Source: Hydractinia symbiolongicarpus
Lineage: Eukaryota; Cnidaria; Hydrozoa; Anthoathecata; Hydractiniidae
DNA: 64,000 bases
Direction: 5' to 3'
Assembly: GCF_029227915.1 (NCBI RefSeq)
Contig: NC_079879.1
Coordinates: forward strand, 13,268,001 to 13,332,000
Both the position numbers and the translations under genes were made by a program. Positions 49,968-60,079 of the stretch are shown in pieces. The notes beneath the pieces are model-generated. The model was not told the DNA's origin and ran no database searches. It saw nothing but the letters and a program-made list of their open reading frames with translations. Position 1 is the stretch's first letter. Each line of letters starts with the position of its first letter.

Positions 49968-50518
49968 ATGGAAGCATATGTACAACAATTACAATTTAAC
50001 AATATCTACAATATCTCTGTACCTGTATTACAATGTTGTATCAAAGCAGTGTCAGTTACTGGTTATTGCTCGCAATGCTTGGAAAATTTTAGATTTCGAA
50101 ATGGACTAAACTATGAAGGCTTTGAGTATATGGATCCAATTGATGAAGATGAAGAGCTTTTATATAGAGTAGCAGCAGGGGAAAAAGCCTGGGCAACATT
50201 CTCAAGGCTTGAGGTCGACATAGTGTTAGAACATGATATCAAGCGCCTAGGACTGCATATTATTGGTGCGGATGTGAACAAATATGGTGTTGTCTGTTAT
50301 GAAGTAATCAAAAATAAAGAAACAAAGCTATAAGATTTAGCAGACTTAGGCGACACCTAGACTTTCCTATAGCAGATAGACGGCTCGTTGACATCAAGCT
50401 TGATAACGAGCCAAATGTTATTAAAGGCATCGTGTCTGGATACCCTTTTTACACTTTACATCCTTATGATTATCTACGAGATCCAGCTGAAGATGATTGG
50501 GATGGCGATGATCAATGA
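49968..50518 (+). pseudogene. Polinton ORF overlapping the integrase end, one frameshift
   Basis: The 49968-50333 frame (MEAYVQQLQFNNIYNISVPV ... GVVCYEVIKNKETK) is 121 codons, with two CxxC-type cysteines (CIKAVSVTGYCSQCLENF). A frame change near 50330 leads into RFSRLRRHLDFPIADRRLVD and YTLHPYDYLRDPAEDDW, ending at TGA 50516-50518. The product is not recognised. It converges on the minus-strand integrase, and its 3' part lies inside the inverted repeat arm. Confidence 0.4.
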
Positions 50519-51307
50519 GGACTAAATATTTTATGTAGTTTGTCAAAGCCACAAAAAAACATCCGATTTGCAACTTCATGACATACTCTGGAGGTATTTC
50601 TACATCTTCGGGAATCATCATTAATTCTTCTGCAACAAAACTACGCTCAGATCCGTTTTTCAAATAATACAAGATACGGCTGTTTGGTTGTGCCACGATG
50701 CGATCCTGTCTATACATCTTTTTGCTCCAAAAAGCATCGGTTGCACGTCTTTTCTGATGCTTCATGCTCTTCTCCAGGTTGCGACAAATTTAGATACAAC
50801 CCATCCCCACGCAAAGGTTTTTCCTCCGCGTATTCTTTACTTTTGACAAGTGGTACATCATCCAGCTTGATGGCTTTTGGTGGTTTTATACCAATCATTG
50901 CAGTCTTGGTATTTTGCGTGGGGATGGGTTGTATCTAAATTTGTCGCAACCTGGAGAAGAGCATGAAGCATCAGAAAAGACGTGCAACCGATGCTTTTTG
51001 GAGCAAAAAGATGTATAGACAGGATCGCATCGTGGCACAACCAAACAGCCGTATCTTGTATTATTTGAAAAACGGATCTGAGCGTAGTTTTGTTGCAGAA
51101 GAATTAATGATGATTCCCGAAGATGTAGAAATACCTCCAGAGTATGTCATGAAGTTGCAAATCGGATGTTTTTTTGTGGCTTTGACAAACTACATAAAAT
51201 ATTTAGTCCTCATTAATCATCGCTATCCCAATCATCTTCAGCTGGATCTCGTAGATAATCATAAGGATGTAAAGTGTAAAAAGGGTATCAAGACACGATG
51301 CCTTTAA
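50421..51307. repeat. 0.39 kb near-perfect inverted repeat inside the Polinton integrase
   Basis: The arm 50421-50813 is repeated in reverse complement at about 50914-51307 with only a few differences (for example GAT/AAT and CAC/TAC codons), separated by about 100 bp. Both arms encode the integrase C-terminal domain, the left on the minus strand and the right on the plus strand. The right copy sits between the integrase core and its natural C-terminus and so disrupts the gene. Confidence 0.9.
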
Positions 51308-51997
51308 CGATGTCTTGGTATTGTTTAAATTCTTCACTGTAGTGTACAGGTTTTTCAACCATATTTTACTTGGCTCCTCACTGACTAACTCTTATGCATC
51401 TTGAGGATTGAAAAGTCTTTCCGCAAGCACCTTGTTATACGATTCTACAAAAGCTGTAAAGGTGTGATGATATTTGGTTGTAGCTTGTTTAATCTCCACT
51501 CCTTTACCTTCTAACAATTTTGCTACATCTGATTTAAATTCTGAACCATTATCACACTGGAAGGTTTCAGGATAACGTAGAGGTCCCTTTTTATAAACAT
51601 CCTTGATCATATCTGCAACCTCACTGGCTTTTTCTGTACGCAATGGTCTCGCTACCTTATATTTTGAAGCTACATCGATCCCCATTAGGATATATTTGTA
51701 TGTGTTGCCATAAACTTTATCATGGCGCATGTACAAGAGATCAAACTGGGGATAATCAATGTTTTTTGGGCCTTGAATATGTCGAAGAAAAAGTAGTTGC
51801 CGAGCCAGCCAATGTTTGACTTTCTCTTTGAATATCCCACTCTCCTCAGCCAATAATTTGATGACTTATTTACCAACCCAAATATGTTCTGGGTTGTAGC
51901 AAATACTACTTGATTTTTCTGCATCCTCCTCTTTTACGATATTGGCAACTGCCTGTTTTGCAGAGCGCGTTGCTTTTGACTTCTTTACTTTTGCCAT
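50421..51997 (-). pseudogene. Polinton integrase, disrupted
   Basis: Read on the minus strand from ATG 51997 (MAKVKKSKATRSAKQAV). After a helical N-terminal part comes a retroviral-type catalytic core with all three acidic residues still present: Asp in PQFDLLYMRHD, Asp in TFQCDNGSEF, Glu in FVESYNKVLAERL. The C-terminal chromo-like domain is in the left repeat arm (RRATDAFWSKK, RILYYLKNGSERSFVAEEL, VEIPPEYV). Breaks are TAA at 51866-51868, TAA at 51392-51394, and an inverted duplication of the C-terminal segment with a ~100 bp spacer at 50814-51307. The enzyme would insert the element's DNA into the host genome. This copy is inactive. Confidence 0.85.
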
Positions 51998-52149
51998 GTT
52001 TATTACATGTTATAATATGTACTAGCTGCGACTTGCTACAAGTATTTATACGCTGCAAACCCTAGAATGGCCAAGGATCCAACAATGAACGTAAGCCACC
52101 GTCCTGTTGATGTTTTGAAGGTATACAAAAGACAGACAGTTTTGCTTCC

Positions 52150-52434
52150 TTATCCGACCGTTGCAATGTAGTATTCCCTCATCCCCTTATAAAGTTCTTT
52201 CAAATCCTCACCGGCTTGCCTCTTCAGCTCTCGTTGATGATTATACCAGTCAATTTTTGCTTGTCTATCCCTTACCCATTGTGCTTGCGCAGCTTTCAGC
52301 TGTTCGGTCGCTGTATCATGCCTCTCTCTCTCTTGTTCGCCATTTCACCGAAGCTTACTGAATAAGGAATTACTACCGGAAAATGCAAGTGCATTAATTG
52401 TGGCTCCTCCCGCTATTACTGTTATAGTTGCCAT
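52150..52434 (-). pseudogene. Small Polinton protein with N-terminal hydrophobic segment and coiled coil, one stop
   Basis: Starts MATITVIAGGATINALAFSG at 52434. A TGA about 30 codons in interrupts the frame, and the rest (RERHDTATEQLKAAQAQWVR, DWYNHQRELKRQ) continues in the same frame to TAA 52150-52152. I recognise this gene type (AGGAxxNALAFSG start, then a charged helix rich in 'KRHDLA'-like motifs) as a regular member of cnidarian Polinton copies beside the integrase. Function unknown, probably virion-associated. Confidence 0.55.
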
Positions 52435-52829
52435 GTTTGTTTATTCTGTATTTTTTGGGAACATTACTGGGCGGAATCCACCCATTTTTCACGGCCATTT
52501 CTCGACTTGCACGTCCGCGGCAAAGTATCCTATCATTTTATCACATCATTCATATCCATTTTTGCAGAGGGTCGTGTAATTCCTAAATATTTCTTCTCTG
52601 CCAGGGCATAACCAAAGGTAAATCCGAGATCGACCAAGGTTTCGTATAACATATCAATTATTTCTTTCTCGTACGGTGTTATATCGGAGGTCATTTATTA
52701 TATAGTTTAACTCATTTTAAAAATGTCTAATTTTTGATTTTGAGGTTGAACTTTTTTGCTAGCGTAGTCTGCGACAACAGGAGATCGTTGCTCTGATGAT
52801 TTTTCAGGCGGATTCTGCTGCTGGTTTTG
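52435..52829. other. Polinton spacer, short degraded frames
   Basis: Small minus-strand frames can be seen (for example around 52530-52700, with a start near 52697), but none is supported by length or family. Confidence 0.3.
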
Positions 52830-53126
52830 TTATTTAAAAAATTTATACCAAACACCAACGCCTACTATCACAATACCAACTGTTACTGCTGTAGCTCCTA
52901 AAACAGCGTTAGAACTTGACGAAGTACTTGCTGCTGTGGAACTATGTTTTGCGCTGCTACTTGATGCAGTACTTGATATTGAACTGTCTCCAGAAGAGTG
53001 CTTAAGTTCTTCTTTCCTTTTCTTTATCAGTGCTGCTAACTTTTGACCTTGTGCTACTCTATCTGGATGCTTTACTGTTTTTGTTATTATATGCTGTTCT
53101 GTACCCTGATGTGTACTGTCGCTCAT
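52830..53126 (-). CDS. Ser/Thr-rich tail-anchored protein of the Polinton, 98 residues
   Basis: An intact frame with three parts: a charged N-terminal helix (QGQKLAALIKKRKEELKHSS), a serine/threonine/alanine-rich linker (SSISSTASSSSAKHSSTAAS), and a C-terminal membrane segment of about 20 residues (LGATAVTVGIVIVGVGVWYK) right at the end. This looks like a tail-anchored or virion membrane protein. The family is not known to me. It is one of the few unbroken genes of the element. Confidence 0.5.
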   Translation of the reverse strand: MSDSTHQGTEQHIITKTVKHPDRVAQGQKLAALIKKRKEELKHSSGDSSISSTASSSSAKHSSTAASTSSSSNAVLGATAVTVGIVIVGVGVWYKFFK

Positions 53127-53249
53127 TTATTACTATCATTATTTTATAGAAGATATACCTCAATGAAATTTAGCAACGCGCGGAGCAATTCATACAACTT
53201 TCAAGAGGCGCGTAGTATTCTCCAAATACCATTTAGAATGCTGTTCACC

Positions 53250-53447
53250 TTATCCCAACTCACAAACATGAGCTGGGAACCTACCTGCAGGTGGAGTGAG
53301 TACGATTTTTCGAGCCACATCAAGACCATAGCTCAGCCAGGTGTCAAAGCTTGGTATACGAGCACTATATTTTTTTGTCTCTTTATTATATATAGATTCG
53401 TATAATTCCTGTAATCCTACAGCTATTTTTGACATATTATTCCCCAT
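53250..53447 (-). CDS. Small Polinton ORF (about 65 residues)
   Basis: An intact minus-strand frame from MGNNMSKIAVGLQELYESIY to the stop at 53250. The segment YSARIPSFDTWLSYGLDVAR and a Pro-rich end (LTPPAGRFPA) look protein-like rather than random. It is collinear with the other minus-strand genes of the right half. No known family. Confidence 0.35.
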   Translation of the reverse strand: MGNNMSKIAVGLQELYESIYNKETKKYSARIPSFDTWLSYGLDVARKIVLTPPAGRFPAHVCELG

Positions 53448-53697
53448 CTTCCTCTCCCTCCTCTTTATCTTCATCATTTTTTTTGGACAGCTGAGTCGCA
53501 GACTGCGCTGGCACGGTAGTATGATTCACAGTGTGCGCCAAAACTGAAAGTGGAGCTAAACATTTACCAAATGTAACATAACACAGAATACCGAGATTAT
53601 TCATGGCTTCTTTAATAATGAAATCATTATCGATATCTTCCCTCAATTTTTTAACAGAGTCTATACAAATCAGGTTGCTCACATAATTAAAATACAA
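53437..53697 (-). CDS. Small Polinton ORF with acidic tail (86 residues)
   Basis: An intact minus-strand frame starting MYFNYVSNLICIDSVKKLRE and ending in an acidic run (EEGEEDGE), overlapping the next small gene by a few bases in another frame. The product is not recognised, and the boundaries are uncertain because the element is decayed. Confidence 0.3.
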   Translation of the reverse strand: MYFNYVSNLICIDSVKKLREDIDNDFIIKEAMNNLGILCYVTFGKCLAPLSVLAHTVNHTTVPAQSATQLSKKNDEDKEEGEEDGE

Positions 53698-53811
53698 GTT
53701 GACTACATGCGCAGATAAGGCCTGGCCTATTTTTTTGCCTTTCTCCTGAATTTCTCGTTGAATATATTCGCTATATAATATACTTTTTCGAGCGCATCAT
53801 CTGATGCATTA

Positions 53812-54159
53812 TCAATAAAACTTTCCGAACATTTCTTTGGTAAAAGATGTGCTTGGCACAGTGGGGTACAGACCGGGGCAGACGGCCGCTTTCAGGTAGG
53901 GCATGCTCTCGCCCGTGTATTCCCACCCTTTCGCCAGGACTAAGCCTGGTGCCACAATTCTACTATAATTCGAAGTTCGTATATAGCTTTTCAGTATCAC
54001 CTTGATTTCTATAGTTCTGACTAGTGGTAAATAAGCCTTACTCCAAAACTCACCATCCTCCAGATCCCGACACTTTATCTCACATTCCTCTATAAAAGCT
54101 TCATCTCTGTGGTTCTTGATAGCGATTTGGAGCTCTTGTTTTGTGATATAAGGATACAC
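53812..54159 (-). CDS. Unrecognised minus-strand ORF, 115 codons
   Basis: An open frame (YITKQELQIAIKNHRDEAFI ... YLKAAVCPGLYPTVP). It may be a truncated gene of the Polinton, interrupted upstream by the Kolobok insertion. I cannot assign a family, and its start is uncertain because the frame appears to run in from the Kolobok side. Confidence 0.3.
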   Translation of the reverse strand: MYPYITKQELQIAIKNHRDEAFIEECEIKCRDLEDGEFWSKAYLPLVRTIEIKVILKSYIRTSNYSRIVAPGLVLAKGWEYTGESMPYLKAAVCPGLYPTVPSTSFTKEMFGKFY

Positions 54160-54229
54160 CCTCCACCTTGGTGAATATCACAGCTGAAACTTGTGTTGCA
54201 TACAGTGTCTGCTTTTTCTGGGCGTTGTA

Positions 54230-56891
54230 CAGGTGCGATGTATTTTGGTACGTTGCTGAAATATGGAACAGCACATTCTTCTTGAGAAAACACTAAATAC
54301 TCGACTTCCTCTACCAAATCTTCTGTATAGCTCTGATCTTTTTTTGTCGAAATTTTTTTTACCACCCAGGCGCTAGAAACCTTTGAGTATTGGTGTTTAA
54401 ACCGCATTTTGCCATCTTTCGTTTGTGCGCGCTTTGAGCTTGTGCCAGCATTATGATCTAACACTGCTAACTGAGAACGCGCGACCATACAACTGTAGCT
54501 AAAATTAAGCCGTTTGAGGCAGTATTTGTTTTAAAGGGCATGATGTACCTCTAAACTGCCAGTATGTTTACTTCAAATCTCGTACCAATAGTTTGTCTCG
54601 CACAACTTTCTCCAGCGCTATGAAAGCAGTAGAACCCTCTCGAAGCCATTTTTTAATTCGGCTGTCGTCTTCACTAAGGTTGGCGTTGGCACACTTCTTG
54701 TAATACGTGTTTCCTTTCCAGTGATGTCTATTACTCACATGGTGTAATAGACTGAACCACTTTTCTTTTAAAATTGTTGGATTACCCTCGCATGATACAC
54801 AGCACCACCAAAAGTGATTAATAACAGACTTTATCCAGGGTGGTAAATCACGGGCACTTTTTTCCCGCTGAGCTTCACTAATTTCTTTTTTATGCTCTTA
54901 CTAACGTGCCATATATCAAATTGATGATTAATGTCATTTCGCTCTTCCTTATTTGAATATGTCGATCGGTTGTAAAGCTGTTATTGGATATTACAGCATT
55001 ACCGACACGCTCTAGTACTTTAATTATCCCAGATTTTTCCATCCGCGATGAATTTTCCACTTCTCCCACATGGATCACATGGAAAGCCAAAATTTCTCCA
55101 GATTCCAAATTCATAAGGGTGTATGTACCGTACTTCGCGTTATAACCCGGTGTATCACATCTCCCGTCGCCTATATCAAATCAAGTTTATCCTCAGCATC
55201 AAGACAGCTTTGAAAACGAAGTTCCCTGTGTAATGTGTACACTTTATGGACAGCCAGAGAAAGAAAATGTTTTTGGATTCGATAAAACGCGACTTTTGAA
55301 ATAAACTTTATCTTGGAAATTTCCATAAATTCCTTAATTCACTGGTAAGTACTGCTTGTAAACAATATAGCTGCTGACATGAGTAAATTTCCATAGGTTG
55401 TCGCCGAATAAAAGGTTGCGAGCACCACTTGTGAGTGTGGTCAGTTGAGAATATCATATGTAAGATCAGCTGTGTCCCAACGATTATGGAGTTGGAAAGG
55501 CTTACCGCTTTCATGCATGTGAAACAGCGCAGTAGTGAAAGTATGCAAGACCAACGTACAATAAAGTTACTTGATTTGTAGTCACCAGTGAGTTCCCTAG
55601 ATTCATTTTCATCACCATCATTACTTTCACTCTCCGTCACGCTATCCGGGTGGAACAAAGAATCTTGGTCATCATTGTGCACGGATGCAGCTGGGTCGTC
55701 GTCATTGTTTTCCACGTTGCTTTCTTTAAATAACACGGTACGCATTTCAACTGTCACATGGGGTGGAAATGACACCATGGTGTTGTAACTCATGTTTCTA
55801 ATAGACTTCTTCCCGGGGACTTTTACTAACAACGGTTTCTTGTGTGCTTGTAAGTCGTTTACTTCTACTGTTTGAGTATTGAGTTTTCTTCGACTGCGTA
55901 CTAGCAACAGCATTGACACCTTTATCCACAACATCAGGTTCAACTTGAGCAGCAAAATGTTGATATCTGTCTGAAGACACGTTTGCTTCGGAAAATGTGT
56001 CTTCAAGTAATAACTCTACCGCCTAAATAATGAAAAGGCTGTGGAAACAAGTCTGACAAAATACAACAGTTATCTTTTTTATGAGTGATTTTTAACCTCG
56101 TCCCCAGGACTTGTTTGTTTTTATATTATATTTACCTGTTTTTTCTCCCGTGATTTTATCCTTTCTTCTGTGTGTTTTCGTTTTTTTACATTCTGACGTG
56201 AATATAAAGACTGTTGGTACAGCATCTGACAACAATCTTCTACGCGGGGTGGTACCAAGTAGTTCCTCCTAAAACGCGATATGATATTTAAATATAACCC
56301 CTGTCTAAAATGCAATAAGAATGATTCCTTGTTTTAACAAAATTTGTTCAGCAAATAATAAATTAAAAAGTGTGAAAAATATTATGGATGATTTCCTTAC
56401 TTGCAGGTCGCTTTGAGCAAATAAAAAAGCCCGAATCTTTTGGCAAGTCTCCATCACGTCGTATGTTTTGCAACCATTTCTTGCGCAAGGTTTTGGTGTT
56501 TTTTGCTGAAGGAACTACTCTGTGGAAGCTCAGGACTTTTTCATGTGACGATCTGCTTGTACATCCGAATGCTGAACAATTGGGCATGTTTTATTTATAT
56601 AAGAATTATAATGTTATTAAACGTATTGCTAGCTAATCCACTCAGACATAAAATGAGACTATACTTTGTAGCTTTGTTTACGAAAATTGCTTTCTGAACA
56701 TATTTACGTCATAAGCCGCGCTCGACCCAGTTTTTGTCAAAGGGGTCGAGATAGCGGTCGAAATTTTCAGAGAAAGAGCGTGAGTTTTTTAACTTTTCAT
56801 GTTAGAAGTGTGAAATAAAACTTTTAATTTTGAAGTTGTTGACTTGTGTTCTATGAAATATCAAAAAATAATTTTTGTGTTAACTTCCCCT
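54230..56891 (-). mobile_element. Kolobok-type DNA transposon inserted in the Polinton, decayed
   Basis: The minus strand carries a THAP zinc finger (56587-56400: MPNCSAFGCTSRSSHEKVLS ... GFFICS; the final CxxH is altered to CSKR). It also carries transposase pieces in several frames: SYNTMVSFPPHVTVEMRTVL, SIIVGTQLILHMI, GEILAFHVIHVGEVENSSRM, SFTTDRHIQIRK, IKSVINHFWWC, SLLHHVSNRHHW, and the end MVARSQLAVLDHNAG ... KVSSAWVVKKI at 54490-54230. This order is that of Kolobok transposases. Frame changes occur near 55300, 54960 and 54530, and the copy is inactive. The right end is probably 56891, where the terminal sequence AGGGGAAG (minus strand) abuts TTAA at 56892-56895, the Kolobok target type. 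The left end was not found. Confidence 0.75.
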
Positions 56892-57259
56892 TTAAGGTTC
56901 TGCTTGGACCGGCATGTCTTGACACGATCTCCATCCTCCAACATTTCGATATCATTTTCAATGTTTTTTCTTTGGTTGTCTTCGGCATCATAATAGTCCT
57001 CCTGTGCTTCAGCTTCGATTTCATCATGTAGTGTTGGGTTAATTCGTTTTTATATTCCGTCCTTTATTTTGTTGTAATAATCACTAACAGTAAGTATCCC
57101 ACACACTCTGCAATCGAGCGATAAGAGTATTGGTGGTTGATGCTATTGGTGCTGATACAGCGTTGTATATTGCGCTGATTGCATTTATAAAAAAACTCAT
57201 TTTGTCTCTTTATTATATACAGATTTTATTTATCAATAAATTTTTAGATGGACACAAAA
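56892..57259. other. Polinton sequence between Kolobok and right terminal repeat
   Basis: A minus-strand acidic frame (57030-56900: HDEIEAEAQEDYYDAEDNQR) and a plus-strand hydrophobic frame at 57130-57330 are both unrecognised. The stretch is too short and too decayed to assign. Confidence 0.3.
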
Positions 57260-57418
57260 TTATTTTACTCCACTTGCGCATGCGCATTGCGATGACGGCA
57301 ACCAACATAATTTCTGTCGGTTGTCGTTGAAGTTTTACGAATTTTGTTGGATGCCGTAAGATTTGCAGAATTTATTGGCGCATGTGCAGATGGGGTGTCG
57401 GGGAGAGTTAGGGAGAAT
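57260..57418 (-). repeat. Right terminal inverted repeat of the Polinton
   Basis: Reverse complement of the left terminal repeat. It contains 'ttttactccacttgcgcatg', 'gatgacggcaacc', 'gtcggttgtcgttgaagttt' and 'gcagatggggtgtcgggg' in mirrored order. Differences are scattered point changes, consistent with long neutral decay. Confidence 0.85.
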
Positions 57419-60079
57419 TATCAAAAGTCAGCTGAAAACTTTATTCGTCAGCAGTTGAGGACATTTCACACACATGCAGGTTTCTTTAATAGCAGCAGAT
57501 AAACAATAGCCTAATAATTTCGACAGATCTAACCATTTACGCTCACACTTGCCTCCCTCTTCTGCTTTGATAGGCAGGGTTCTCAAACAGGTTTAAATAA
57601 ATCAGGTAACTTGATTCTATAAACTCTAGCGTGGCGATTAGAAGCATGATTTCTAGAAATTTCAATAGAGAAATCTCTGGTCATTGAGAAGGATAGATTT
57701 GTTAGTGAACCCGAGGAAAGAGAAACATTTACTGTTAATAACAGCAGCCTAAAGTTACCAGAATAGAGTATTTTAAGAAAAATTTGCATGCGAAGAACAT
57801 ATCAGGGCTGCTACTTTCATATCAGGGCTGCTACTTTCATCATCTGCCAAAAAAACTGTCAGCCTTTACAACTCGTCTTGGCAAAAAACGACATGCTTAC
57901 GTGGTAGGTTTGTCCTATTAGATATCCTATAAAATGTATGTAAGATTTTCGGCACATCTTTTTGATCAAGAGCTATATAAGTATCTATTATATCATCCTT
58001 GAGTCTTACGGTGAGAAATCCCTTGGTGAACACACTGGACTGTCATATCTCATAGCTTTGCTTTTCTAATCACAACCCAAACTTTGACAAATCTGCCGGA
58101 CAATATCTGTTTTTCAGACAAACAAGTTTAAAAGTGACAATACCACATTCTTGTGACTGCTGATAGAGTTTCTGAAATACCTTTTTTAGACACTCAGAAT
58201 CTCATTTAGAACAAAAACTTTTATGTTCACTTCAAACAACTGACCTATGAAGATCTTCAAACAACTGACTTAGGAAAAATTATCACTACATGAATATTGA
58301 TATAATCTAACCAGAGAACCTACAGGCTATCTCAATGCAATTTTTTATGCAGTGACGCATACCAACGAAATCAGTACGTAACACGCAGGACCAAAATACC
58401 CGTTTTATGTGTTTTCGGACTCTAAATATGCGTTGGCTTCCACCAGGGGGCTTACAACGCCTCTTGGACTCCTGCTGTTTCGGCAATTCGCTTCGGTCGT
58501 TGATTGTCAATAAAAAATCTCCCACTATGCCTAAGTCACAAACTTTCAGAACTCAATTACATTCTGAACATACGTTATGCCAGTTAAAGAGACAGTGGAC
58601 ACCGAAGGATATGTTATAAACCATTTTTATTATTATTAGAAAATCAAATTAAAATGACACAATACCGTCCAAAACATTCCCAATCTCGAGTTTAATGCGT
58701 AGTTGTATTTTCCCTGATTTTAATTTGCTGATGACGGCACATAAAGATGCTGACGCCAGCAGGAGAAATTATGCATTACATGACATGACATTATAATAAT
58801 AATTATAATACAATAGTTATACATTTAATATTACATGTGAATGAATTTTTCTATTTTCAAATAAAAAGAAACATAGTTAGCAGAGGGGTCAGAACCATCC
58901 TATAGTTAGGAACCCCAACCATTCTTATTTTGAGAATAACTCCCTATTATTTTGAGGTCAAGCTATTATTATACAACGTCCAATAACACGAGTTCTACGA
59001 TTTACATATCACAGATACTATCACGATTGGGCGGTATGGAAATTGTTCTTTTAGGTCACGCTAGTCCCGGTGTCATCGGTCCAGTTCTTTGCAGCTATTT
59101 TAAAAACTGTTTTCATTTAAGATTATCTAACACCTTAGGTTTCATCAGTTTATCAAAATAACTTCTTAGCTAGAAAAACACTATCTTATAAGATCTTTTC
59201 ATTTTTAAAAGTATTGTTACAACCAGGAAAAGTTTTTCGCGAATATGGAAAGCTGACTTTGCTTATTGCTTTCATTAAAGAATACTTTATGGTTAAAGAT
59301 CCAACTTAATGATAATAAAAACCTCATTGAAATTTGCTATTCAACGATTGTAGGTTTGGGAAATGATAATCATTTAAACATCATAAATGTCACAAGAAAT
59401 TAAAACATAATATAAAATAAAACATGTTTTTAAAAACGTTCCAACGCTACAATATCTTTCTTTTTTTTTTTTTTGAAAACATCATCTACACTGTTTATGC
59501 AGACTTGAGAGGGGTGATAAAAATGATAAAACTGCTTCTTTGGCCGAAACACTTTGCTTTTTAAAATTTAAATATTTTTCATTCAAGATTTTCGTGTAAT
59601 TTACACAGAAGATCTCATATTTTTCTCTGCATTGTCATCGACTCGTTTCAAGTAATTTTCTCTGTGTCTGTATTTTAAATTTAGTTTCCAAAAAAACATC
59701 GTTATTTCTTTAGGAAGCATATCTGAATGGTTAAGTAAACAGTTTTTCGCATCAAAGGCGCGTCTGCTGCGTGTTGATAGAATAATCTTCTGTTAGATGC
59801 TTAAGAACACGAATAATGGGGAGCAATTCAATTCAATTTATTTGATATTTATTTATTTATTTTTAACTTTATTTAATTTATTCATTGCTGTCCACAAAGA
59901 TGTACGATCATTCACACTGTCTTTCAAAAGCACGCTACACCCCCGGATTTGTTTTTTTAAAAAAAGGTTAAAGCAAACATAAAATTAGTGCGAGACGGGG
60001 GTAGATTGCCAAAAGGAAGTCATCAATATACCGACTGAGTTCTGATATTCTCATAAACGCGAGGAGACACGTGGACAGG
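57419..60079. other. Intergenic; short exact tandem duplication at 57801-57840
   Basis: A 20-bp unit (atcagggctgctactttcat) occurs twice in exact tandem at 57801-57840. Nothing else is supported: minus-strand frames such as 57583-57789 and 58307-58525 are unrecognised. The last few hundred bases should hold the promoter of the FGF-like gene. Confidence 0.4.

Larger units (their letters stand above)
43335..57418. mobile_element. Decayed Polinton/Maverick DNA transposon (virus-like), 14.1 kb
   Basis: The element is bounded by inverted terminal repeats of about 160 bp (43335-43500 and 57260-57418). It encodes the Polinton hallmark set in degraded form: a retroviral-type integrase with C-terminal chromo-like domain, an A32-like packaging ATPase, two virion-type proteins and small membrane proteins. 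It also has the Bro-N and helical-repeat proteins that I recognise from cnidarian copies. Left-half genes are mostly on the plus strand, and right-half genes (integrase onward) on the minus strand. No protein-primed type-B DNA polymerase or adenovirus-type protease was recognised, so the copy cannot be autonomous. A Kolobok element lies inside the right part. Without it the copy is about 11.4 kb, shorter than the usual 15-20 kb. Exact outer ends and the 6-bp target duplication could not be fixed. Confidence 0.85.

Noticed and set aside
50963-51307. A plus-strand gene of 114 codons
   Set aside because: It is the inverted duplicate of the integrase C-terminal segment and not a separate gene.
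54531-54540. TTAAAGGGC as the left end of the Kolobok element
   Set aside because: The transposase C-terminus clearly continues beyond it to about 54230, so this TTAA is internal and the resemblance to a terminus is chance.
55588-55788. Plus-strand Ser-rich frame in the Kolobok region
   Set aside because: It is the antisense shadow of the acidic linker of the Kolobok transposase.
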